Source of the DNA: a virus
Strand: one strand, 5' to 3'
Length of the DNA stretch: 47,401 nucleotides
IMG/VR virus record: IMGVR_UViG_3300047548_000106
Span: 1-47,401 of that record
Part shown: in pieces, positions 40,879 through 47,401 of the stretch
How positions within the stretch are numbered: the first letter of the stretch is position 1
Layout: each line of letters begins with the position of its first letter
Made by a program: the position numbers and the translations under genes
Notes under the pieces: generated by a model
Database searches by the model: none
What the model saw: the letters and a program-made list of their open reading frames with translations, nothing else
What the model was told of the DNA's origin: nothing

Positions 40879-41741
40879 CAATTGAGAATGAGGTCGATTC
40901 AGACTTCATTGTGTTCTGTCCCTATCATGCCAATTACCGCACGCCAGCAGGCGAGGTATCGAAAGAGCGTGGAACATTCTTTTGCTTCTCATGTCACGAA
41001 TCACGATCACTAGTAGACTTTGTAATTCATGTTACGGGCAAGTCATTTTTTGAGGCTACACGATTCATTGAGTCGATGGAAGTAGAAACAAATATCCTAG
41101 ACAGCCTAGAAAAGACTCTACAGGTCAAGCCAGAGTTTGAGCCATATGATGAATTTACAATCAAGCGTCTTAATAAGCAGGCACTTGATTCACCACGGGC
41201 CATGACATACTTTGAGGGCCGCAGGTTATCGGAAAATTCTGTTAAGCGATTCCTATTGGGATATTCGGATAAGCAGGACATGATTACTATTCCTATGCAA
41301 ACACCAGACGGCACCATGTTTGTTGGTTTCGTAGCCCGAAGTGTAGAGGGTAAAGATTTCAAGAACACCCCTGGGCTACCAAAGTCTAAAATTTTATTTA
41401 ATCTTCATCGTGCAAAGGCACATAGCACGGTGTATGTAGTAGAGTCATCGTTTGATGCCATTCGTTTGGATCAATGCGGCATTCCTGCGGTGGCAACACT
41501 AGGAGCAAATGTTCCAAAAAATCAGATAGAACTATTGACAAAGCACTTCAACAATGTTATAGTGATACCTGATAACGACGATGCTGGCAGAGAGATGGCA
41601 GGCAGAATCGTTGATAAGATGGGGCCAAGGGCTTCGGCTATTGGTCTTCCAGAAAGATTCAAAGATATTGGCGACATGACAGACAACGATATTAATGAAC
41701 TTACAAACAAACTAAACGATCCACTATTTGCGATATATTAA
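40797..41741 (+). CDS. DNA primase (DnaG-like: zinc finger and TOPRIM)
   Basis: The 314-residue protein has an N-terminal zinc site of CPYH (Cys41, His44) and CFSC (Cys63, Cys66), followed by DFVIHVTGKSFFEA as in DnaG-type primases. The TOPRIM core has Glu216 in VVESSFDAIRL and Asp259-Asn-Asp261-Asp262 in IPDNDDAGRE for metal binding. It would make RNA primers at the fork with the DnaB-like helicase. At 314 residues it lacks a helicase-binding C-terminal domain of bacterial DnaG (about 580 residues). The start overlaps the preceding gene by 82 bases. Confidence 0.92.
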   Translation: MYRRTRQEQAHLYSAEQIRRVVTGSGITIENEVDSDFIVFCPYHANYRTPAGEVSKERGTFFCFSCHESRSLVDFVIHVTGKSFFEATRFIESMEVETNILDSLEKTLQVKPEFEPYDEFTIKRLNKQALDSPRAMTYFEGRRLSENSVKRFLLGYSDKQDMITIPMQTPDGTMFVGFVARSVEGKDFKNTPGLPKSKILFNLHRAKAHSTVYVVESSFDAIRLDQCGIPAVATLGANVPKNQIELLTKHFNNVIVIPDNDDAGREMAGRIVDKMGPRASAIGLPERFKDIGDMTDNDINELTNKLNDPLFAIY

Positions 41742-41755
41742 GGAGATGTATTTAT

Positions 41756-42412
41756 ATGGGTATTATGAAGGGTCTAAAGGCAATGGATAAGGCACTTGAC
41801 CGTCCCGCTGCTTCAGAGGGCGGTAGCAAGGTTCGCTGGCTGAAGTTGGAAGACGGGCAAAGCGCAAAGGTTCGCTTTGTCAATGAACTAGATGAGGATT
41901 CCCCACATTATGACGAGGCACGCGATCTTGCAATCGTAGTCTCTGAGCATACGAATCCTAAGGATTACAAGCGTAAGGCAGTCTGCACGACCGATAATGA
42001 GGGTCGTTGCTTTGGCTGCGAGATGGCTCGTAGAGAGCCTAAGAGCGGCTGGCGTGCTCGCTACCGCTTCTACACCAATCTGCTCGTTGATGACGGTCTG
42101 GAAGACCCATACGTTGCAGTTTGGTCACAGGGCGTAGGAAAGCAGTCTGCGTTCAATACGCTTAAGGAGTATGCCATTGAGACTGGTAGCATCAGCAACC
42201 GTGTCTGGCGTATGAAGCGTCAGGGTACTGGTACGGATACCACTTACATCCTGCTCCCAGGAGATCCAGATACTGAGAAGTTCAACTGGAAGGGCATTGA
42301 GCCTTACAACTTGGAGAAGGTTGTGCGTGAGGTTCCCTACGCTGAGCAAGAGGCTTTCTATCTTGGATTTGATGCCCCAGCATCAAACAATACGTCTAAC
42401 ATTGACTGGTAA
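41756..42412 (+). CDS. single-stranded DNA-binding protein (gp32-like)
   Basis: The 218-residue protein begins with a basic segment (MKGLKAMDKALD) and has a likely zinc site of His65, Cys77, Cys85 and Cys88 (EHTNPKD..., CFGC), nearly the same as the His-Cys3 site of T4 gp32. The middle is beta-rich with aromatic residues (WRARYRFYTNLLVDDGLEDP), and it ends in an acidic or polar tail closing with SNIDW. These are features of replication-type ssDNA-binding proteins. Between primase and polymerase, it protects single strands at the fork. AAGGAG 8-9 bases upstream supports the start. Confidence 0.78.
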   Translation: MGIMKGLKAMDKALDRPAASEGGSKVRWLKLEDGQSAKVRFVNELDEDSPHYDEARDLAIVVSEHTNPKDYKRKAVCTTDNEGRCFGCEMARREPKSGWRARYRFYTNLLVDDGLEDPYVAVWSQGVGKQSAFNTLKEYAIETGSISNRVWRMKRQGTGTDTTYILLPGDPDTEKFNWKGIEPYNLEKVVREVPYAEQEAFYLGFDAPASNNTSNIDW

Positions 42413-42462
42413 TTGACAGAAGGTGTGGCGGGGTGCTAGAATCTCACGACTAGTACCCCGCT
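42413..42462 (+). promoter_or_regulatory. DNA polymerase promoter overlapped by an inverted repeat
   Basis: TTGACA (42413-42418), an 18-base spacer and TGCTAGAAT (TAGAAT at 42437-42442) form a near-consensus sigma70 promoter. A long inverted repeat, GCGGGGT-G-CTAG (42428-42439) with CTAG-T-ACCCCGC (42449-42460), about 12 bp with one G-T pair and a 9-base loop, covers the spacer, the -10 element and the start site. It may be an operator for a repressor, or a terminator-like hairpin for the ssDNA-binding gene. GAAGGAGA precedes the GTG at 42482. Confidence 0.7.
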
Positions 42463-42481
42463 ACTTTCATGAAGGAGAAAA

Positions 42482-45400
42482 GTGATTAACTATTTGCCAT
42501 TGCACATGCACGATCATTACAGTATCTTCGATGGTACCGCTACCCCAGAAGATTATGCGATTCGTGCCAAGGAACTTGGAATGACTGCCGCAGCGCAGAC
42601 AAATCATGGCACAAGTTCTGGGCACCGCGACTGGATTCGTACTATGCGTGCTAATGGCATTAAGCCTATTGTTGGCCAAGAGATGTATTTTACTGGTGAT
42701 CGTTTTGACACACGCGATAAAGCGGAGCGAACGACACCACTTGATCTTGTTTACAATCACATCATTGTGCTGGCAAAGAATGACGAGGGCATTGAGAATC
42801 TTAATAGATTGAGTGAGATTGCGTGGAACGAGGGGTACTACAAGAAGCCACGCATTGACTGGGAAGTCCTAGAGAAGCATCAGAGTGGTCTTATCGTGGG
42901 TTCTGCCTGCATGTCTGGCCTTATCAATAAGGCTATTGAAGCGGGAGAGTTTGCTGTTGCAAAGCAGCATCTTGAATGGTTTAGAGATCGCTTTGGGGAC
43001 GATTTCTTTGTCGAGGTCATGCCGCACAATCCGCCAGAAATGAATGAGGCTTTGGTACAACTTGCCGATGCTGGCGGGTACAACTTGGTGGTTACGCCAG
43101 ACTGCCATCACTCAACCAAGGATCAGAAGGTAATTCAGGAAATGGTATTGCTCCTGAATACTCATGCTAAGTTGAATGGTGAGTCAACCTACACAGGCTC
43201 CACAAAGGTCGCAGACATGATGGATCGTCTTGACTATCTGTATGGTAAGGATCGTGCGCTTTCATTTAACAAGTTTGATATCCATCTTCTGAGTGGCGAG
43301 GAAATGTGGGAGGGCATGGGGGAAAGTGCTCGCCAAGATATGTTTGATAACTCCTTTATGATTGCCGATAAGGTGGAGGAATATACTCTCTATCGTAATC
43401 TTAATCTGCTTCCTGTTGAGCACAAGAATCCAGATGATACTATTCGTAAGTATGCATTCTCTTGGCTCAAGGCCAACAAACTGGATACTAATGGAGAGTA
43501 CGTTGCTCGCATGGAAGAAGAGTTGTCTGTAATCAAGGATAAGAAGTTTGCGTCATACTTCATTGTTGTCCAGAACATGCTGAACTGGGCAAAGAAGCAG
43601 GGTATTATGGTGGGGCCAGGTCGTGGATCAAGTGCTGGATCACTCGTTTGCTATGCGCTGGGTATCACAGATATTGATCCTATTAAGCATGGCCTGCTGT
43701 TCTTCCGTTTTATTGATCCAGAACGTGATGACTTCCCTGACGTAGACTCTGATATTCAGGACTCGCGTCGTGAAGAAGTGAAGCAGTATTTGGAGAAGCA
43801 GTACAAGCACGTTGCCAGCATTGCGACATTCCTTCAGTTTAAGGATAAGGGTGTCGTGCGAGATGTGAGTCGTGTGCTCAACGTTCCGCTTTCTGATGTG
43901 AATCGTGCGCTTAAGACTGTAGACACATGGGAAGAGTTTGTAAATGGAAAGAACTGCGAATGGTTCCGTGACAAGTATCCAGAGGTTGTTACTTATGGAG
44001 AGCAACTGCGTGGGCGTATTCGTGGCACAGGGGTCCATGCAGCAGGCGTTGTAACGTCTAAGACGCCCATTGCTCGCGTTGCACCCATTGAGACTAGAAA
44101 CGTCACAGGAAGCGATTCTAGGCTCCCTGTGGTCGCTGTAGACATGGAAGAGGCAGCAGACATTGGCCTCATCAAGATTGACGCTCTTGGATTGAAGACT
44201 CTTACCGTTATTAACGACACTCTCAACATCATTGAGGATCGTACTGGCAAGCGTCCAGATCTTCACAAGATTGACATGGAGGATAGAAATATCTACAACA
44301 TGCTGTCTGATGGTCACACTAAGGGCGTGTTCCAATGTGAAGCAGCGCCATATACCAATCTGCTTGTCAAGATGGGGGTAAATAAGTTTGATGAATTGGT
44401 TGCTTCTAATGCGCTGGTGCGTCCTGGTGCAATGAATACGATTGGAAAGGACTACATTCTCCGTAAGCATGGAAAGCAGGGAATTGTGTATCAGTCTCCA
44501 ATCATGAAGGAGTTTACTGAAGATACTTACGGTACAATTCTGTATCAGGAGCAAGTCATGCTCGCCTGTGTGAAATTGGGCGGAATGACAATGGGCGAAG
44601 CCAACAAGGTTCGTAAGATTATTGGAAAGAAGAAGGATGCCAGTGAATTCGATCAATTCAAGGAGTTATTTGTTCGGAATGCGACTGGGCCGCTGGGCGG
44701 GGCTGCTGCTGAAAAGATGTGGCAAGACTTCGAAGCACACGCAGGCTACTCGTTCAATAAGTCCCATGCTGTGGCTTACTCAACCGTATCGTACTGGACG
44801 GCGTGGCTAAAGTATTATTATCCACTAGAGTTTGTTTTTGCTCTTCTCAAGAATGAGAAAGACAAGGATACTCGCACAGAGTATTTGATTGAGGCAAAGC
44901 GTATGGGTATTCCGATGCGACTGCCACATATCAATGACTCTGATTCAGATTTTAAGATTGAAGGGAAGGGGATTCGCTTTGGACTGTCATCAATTAAGTA
45001 CATTAGCGATACGATTGCTGAACGCTATATCGCAGCACGACCTTTTAAGACGTTTGCCGATGTTCAAGAGTTCACTTTTACAAAAGGAAATGGAGTTAAC
45101 TCAAGAGCATTGGAGTCATTAAGAAAAGTTGGTGCGCTGACATTTCCAGATAACCCTAGGAATGACGAAGAGATTCGTGAGAATATGTACGAATACTTAA
45201 ATCTTCCAGAGTTCAATCTCCAAGTGCCGCAGCATTATCATGCGTACATCACAACCGCAGATGACTATGACGAAAAGGGTGCATTCATTATGATGGGTGT
45301 CATTCGTGGAGTAAAGCGTGGCAAGGGATGGAGTCGTGTTGAACTTCTAGATAGCACAGGATCGGTAGGAATTTTTGATGATGAAGAAACTAAGATTGAG

Positions 45401-45751
45401 GCGGGTAGGACATATATTATTCTTGTCGGTTCCAATCGCATCCTGGAAGCAATTCCAGTTGACGAACTCAAAGAAAGTAACTCAGCATTGGTTCGCTTCC
45501 TGAACTACAAGCAATTGCCATATGGACAGGATGAGTATTATGTGTTATCCTTTAAGCCAAGAATGACAAAGGCTGGTAAGCGTATGGCATCACTTCTGGT
45601 AGCAGATAGTGGCAGAGAACTGATGAGTATGATCGTATTCCCATCAGCATTCCCCAACGCTTATATGAATGTAGAAGAAGGCAAGCCTTGCAAGATTAAT
45701 TACAGTATTTCTAAAGATGATGATCTAGTATTTCAGGATATCATAGTCTGA
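42482..45751 (+). CDS. dnaE: DNA polymerase III alpha subunit (DnaE-like)
   Basis: The 1089-residue C-family polymerase would be the phage replicase. The N-terminal PHP domain (about 1-260) begins with LPLHMHDHYSIFDG, with His8 and His10 as metal-site candidates. The catalytic core has GRGSSAGSLVCYALGITDID, the PDVDSD motif (Asp420 and Asp422), and Asp567 in LIKIDALGLKTL as the third acidic residue. A helix-hairpin-helix-like segment (ISDTIAERYIAARPFKTFAD, about 841-860) and an OB-fold (about 930-985, FIMMGVIRGVKRGKGWSRVE) complete it. It is slightly shorter than E. coli alpha (1160). No exonuclease subunit is seen in the window; the PHP domain might proofread, which I cannot tell here. Confidence 0.95.
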   Translation: MINYLPLHMHDHYSIFDGTATPEDYAIRAKELGMTAAAQTNHGTSSGHRDWIRTMRANGIKPIVGQEMYFTGDRFDTRDKAERTTPLDLVYNHIIVLAKNDEGIENLNRLSEIAWNEGYYKKPRIDWEVLEKHQSGLIVGSACMSGLINKAIEAGEFAVAKQHLEWFRDRFGDDFFVEVMPHNPPEMNEALVQLADAGGYNLVVTPDCHHSTKDQKVIQEMVLLLNTHAKLNGESTYTGSTKVADMMDRLDYLYGKDRALSFNKFDIHLLSGEEMWEGMGESARQDMFDNSFMIADKVEEYTLYRNLNLLPVEHKNPDDTIRKYAFSWLKANKLDTNGEYVARMEEELSVIKDKKFASYFIVVQNMLNWAKKQGIMVGPGRGSSAGSLVCYALGITDIDPIKHGLLFFRFIDPERDDFPDVDSDIQDSRREEVKQYLEKQYKHVASIATFLQFKDKGVVRDVSRVLNVPLSDVNRALKTVDTWEEFVNGKNCEWFRDKYPEVVTYGEQLRGRIRGTGVHAAGVVTSKTPIARVAPIETRNVTGSDSRLPVVAVDMEEAADIGLIKIDALGLKTLTVINDTLNIIEDRTGKRPDLHKIDMEDRNIYNMLSDGHTKGVFQCEAAPYTNLLVKMGVNKFDELVASNALVRPGAMNTIGKDYILRKHGKQGIVYQSPIMKEFTEDTYGTILYQEQVMLACVKLGGMTMGEANKVRKIIGKKKDASEFDQFKELFVRNATGPLGGAAAEKMWQDFEAHAGYSFNKSHAVAYSTVSYWTAWLKYYYPLEFVFALLKNEKDKDTRTEYLIEAKRMGIPMRLPHINDSDSDFKIEGKGIRFGLSSIKYISDTIAERYIAARPFKTFADVQEFTFTKGNGVNSRALESLRKVGALTFPDNPRNDEEIRENMYEYLNLPEFNLQVPQHYHAYITTADDYDEKGAFIMMGVIRGVKRGKGWSRVELLDSTGSVGIFDDEETKIEAGRTYIILVGSNRILEAIPVDELKESNSALVRFLNYKQLPYGQDEYYVLSFKPRMTKAGKRMASLLVADSGRELMSMIVFPSAFPNAYMNVEEGKPCKINYSISKDDDLVFQDIIV

Positions 45752-45792
45752 GGAAGTGTCTAAAATTATCTATATATGTTTGATTTGTGTGG

Positions 45793-45798
45793 TATACT
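45793..45798 (+). promoter_or_regulatory. extended -10 element (TGGTATACT) before an HNH gene
   Basis: TATACT preceded by TGG lies 6 bases before the ATG at 45805; the mRNA would be leaderless. Confidence 0.55.
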
Positions 45799-45804
45799 AA
45801 ATAA

Positions 45805-46335
45805 ATGGATAAATATTATATTGGCCATATTTTTGAAAATGGCAACGTGATTATCGATGGTCCTCAAAAGGTTTCTAATCATAATGTTCAATGGAAGGCT
45901 AGGTGTATTTGTGGAAATGAAAGATGGACATATGCAAGTTCACTTAGAAAATCAATTCATCCATGCAAAAATTGTTATGATAACAGCATGAAGTCTTTTG
46001 ATAAAAAACCTGCAATACAAAAAGCATTCATTAGTTTAAAAAGCAATGCTAAATCTAGAAATATATCTGTAGATATTGACTGGAAAGATTTTTATGAAGT
46101 AGCAATTGAAGATTGTTTTTATTGTGGAGCAGAACCAATAGAAAAAACTGCTCCAAAAAAATGGCAGCCTTCTGTAAAATTAAACGGATTGGATCGGGTA
46201 GATAATACTAAAGGATATTCTGTTGACAACATTGTTTCATGCTGCTATGATTGTAATCGAATGAAGTCTGATTTATCAGAAGAAAACTTTCTTAGACACA
46301 TTAGAAAAATTTACAATTGGAGTATAAATGCTTAA
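45805..46335 (+). CDS. HNH endonuclease with zinc fingers
   Basis: The 176-residue protein has an N-terminal four-Cys zinc site (C34, C36, C54, C57) and a C-terminal HNH fold with CFYCG (104-108), LNGLDRVDNTKGYSVDNIVS (about 126-145) and CCYDCNRMKSD (147, 150), typical of zinc-stapled HNH nucleases. It is probably a homing-type endonuclease. It is AT-rich relative to DnaE and RecA around it, has its own -10 element, and its end overlaps the MazG-like gene start by 8 bases. Confidence 0.88.
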   Translation: MDKYYIGHIFENGNVIIDGPQKVSNHNVQWKARCICGNERWTYASSLRKSIHPCKNCYDNSMKSFDKKPAIQKAFISLKSNAKSRNISVDIDWKDFYEVAIEDCFYCGAEPIEKTAPKKWQPSVKLNGLDRVDNTKGYSVDNIVSCCYDCNRMKSDLSEENFLRHIRKIYNWSINA

Positions 46336-46672
46336 TGATTTAGATGATACAGCCTTTACCTTAAACGCACATGCAAGGGCAAAGGGATTTTGGGAACCAC
46401 TCAATCGTATGGATAAGCAGGATCATATTATTTTTTACCTAAAGCAACTTCAAATGATCAATACCGAAATAAGCGAGGTAACAGAGGCAATGCGTAAGGA
46501 GAAGGGGGATGACCAAGTTGTAGAAGAACTTGCAGATATTTTGGTTAGGCTTCTTGACCTATATGGTGGCCTAGCCACAGAGGGGTATACAAAGGAGTCT
46601 TTACAAAAGCATTTTCAAGCCAAGGTGCACAAGAACCTTGACCGTCCAAGAATGCACGGGGTGTTGGCGTGA
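46328..46672 (+). CDS. MazG-like nucleoside triphosphate pyrophosphohydrolase
   Basis: The 114-residue all-helical protein carries the metal-binding pattern of the MazG/dUTPase-like superfamily: ISEVTEAMR followed by VVEELADILVRLLDLYG (E-x2-D type). It would hydrolyse NTPs or dNTPs, perhaps balancing the nucleotide pool or ppGpp. TTGGAG lies about 6 bases before its ATG. It follows an HNH gene by overlap, and its TGA stop overlaps the RecA-like start (GTGA). Confidence 0.82.
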   Translation: MLNDLDDTAFTLNAHARAKGFWEPLNRMDKQDHIIFYLKQLQMINTEISEVTEAMRKEKGDDQVVEELADILVRLLDLYGGLATEGYTKESLQKHFQAKVHKNLDRPRMHGVLA

Positions 46673-47401
46673 CCGATATCAACGAGGTTCTTGCAAATCT
46701 TAATCCAAAACTAAGGAAAAAGATTGCGCTAGGAAACGAAGTACCAAAAACTGAGTTTGCAAAAACTCCATCGTTTGGAATGAATAGAAGTCTTAATGGA
46801 GGGTTCCCATATGGCCGTCAGGTACTTGTATGGGGCAATAAGTCAAGCGGTAAGTCATCATTTTGTCTACAGATTATCGCTCAGGCTCAGGAAGAGGGAA
46901 AGATATGTGCATGGATCGACGCAGAAATGACGTTCTCCCCAGAATGGGCTGCACAGTTAGGCGTCAATGTAGACAATCTCATTGTGTCCACGGCTCGTAC
47001 AATGAACGATATGGTAGATGTTGGTACAGATCTTATGAGGGCTGGCGTTGACATTATTGTTGTAGATAGTATTTCTGCTCTGCTTCCAGCGATTTATTTT
47101 GAGAAGGACTCAAATGATCTCAAGCAACTGGAGAATACTAAGCAGATTGGCGCAGAGGCTCGTGATATGACCAATGCTGTTAAGATGCTGAACTATGCAA
47201 ACAATCAAGAGAAGCCAACGCTGCTGATTCTTATCAGTCAGGCCCGTAACAATATTGGAGCGATGTATGCGACACAACAGCCTACGGGCGGTATGGCAGT
47301 CAAGTTCTATTCGTCTACTATCATTAAGTTATTCTCTTCTGAGTCTGACAATCAGGCTATCAAGGGGAAGATTTATGTCGGTGACAAGATCATTGAGGAA
47401 A
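46669..47401 (+). CDS. RecA-like recombinase (3' end outside the window)
   Basis: The first 244 residues are present. GTG 46669 overlaps the previous stop (GTGA). The RecA core motifs are a P-loop GNKSSGKS (56-63), IDAEMTFSPEW with Glu86 at the expected catalytic place, Walker B DIIVVDS (about 128-134), and LILISQARNN with Gln191 as the switch. The N-terminal segment before the core is short (about 45 residues). It would promote strand exchange or repair of phage replication intermediates. Bacterial RecA is about 350 residues, so roughly 100 more residues may lie beyond the edge. Confidence 0.92.
   Translation, partial: MTDINEVLANLNPKLRKKIALGNEVPKTEFAKTPSFGMNRSLNGGFPYGRQVLVWGNKSSGKSSFCLQIIAQAQEEGKICAWIDAEMTFSPEWAAQLGVNVDNLIVSTARTMNDMVDVGTDLMRAGVDIIVVDSISALLPAIYFEKDSNDLKQLENTKQIGAEARDMTNAVKMLNYANNQEKPTLLILISQARNNIGAMYATQQPTGGMAVKFYSSTIIKLFSSESDNQAIKGKIYVGDKIIEE

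Noticed and set aside
43640-44656. 338-codon open frame on the minus strand inside the polymerase gene
   Set aside because: It is antisense to a clear DnaE core. The protein has no recognisable features, and no promoter or ribosome binding site supports it; it reflects codon bias of the real gene.
46863-47051. 62-codon plus-strand frame near the window end
   Set aside because: It lies out of frame inside the RecA-like gene, whose motifs are continuous through this region.
1-47401. tRNA genes, CRISPR arrays, insertion sequences, retroelements, lysis genes and terminase
   Set aside because: Looked for on both strands; no cloverleaf-like segment, spaced direct repeats, transposase, reverse transcriptase, holin, endolysin or terminase motif could be supported.

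Overview
The window is a contiguous piece of a tailed double-stranded DNA phage (or phage-like contig). Every supported gene is on the + strand, genes are tightly packed, and no gap exceeds 300 bases. There is no integrase, tRNA, CRISPR array or lysis gene, and no terminase is visible, so packaging and lysis functions must lie outside. A very long tape measure gene with no recognisable sheath gene, and a lambda-type frameshifted tail chaperone, point to a siphovirus. The DNA is AT-rich by eye (composition not computed). An actinobacterial host, perhaps a low-GC aquatic lineage, is my inference. It rests on many apparently leaderless genes with only a -10 promoter element, a B12-dependent monomeric ribonucleotide reductase, a DnaE-type polymerase and an actinophage-like gene order. 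It is not proven.

Layout: (1) 1-1488, end of a glycine-rich tail-fibre gene, a small fibre-associated protein and a tail fibre. (2) 1604-3571, a lone class II ribonucleoside-triphosphate reductase with its own promoter. (3) 3650-7585, a 1311-residue LamG-like structural protein. (4) 7604-16508, head and neck module: small pre-portal protein, portal, protease with a scaffold-like tail, major capsid protein, connectors, tail terminator and tail tube. (5) 16604-36202, tail module: chaperone pair made by a -1 frameshift, 3157-residue tape measure with an embedded ADP-ribosyltransferase-like domain, distal tail and large minor tail proteins. (6) 36218-36900, a zinc-ribbon protein and a helix-turn-helix protein, candidate regulators at the junction. 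(7) 36930-47401, replication and nucleotide module: DnaB-like helicase, primase, gp32-like single-strand binding protein, DNA polymerase III alpha, MazG-like pyrophosphohydrolase, RecA-like recombinase (cut by the window end) and a 2-oxoglutarate oxygenase. Three HNH or endonuclease VII genes interrupt this module.

The genes form short transcription units. Three strong hairpin terminators (after the reductase, the capsid gene and the tail tube gene) each lie just before a new -10 element. At least nine genes have a TATAAT-like hexamer 5-9 bases before the ATG, so transcription would start at or next to the start codon. Other units have ordinary leaders with Shine-Dalgarno sequences. Within units, genes are coupled through TAATG, ATGA or GTGA overlaps.

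The most notable observations are the ADP-ribosyltransferase-like domain inside the tape measure between two LTPGE repeats, the systematic leaderless promoter architecture, the in-frame G_GGA_AAC slippery site in the tail chaperone, self-contained endonuclease cassettes, and inverted repeats overlapping the reductase and polymerase promoters.
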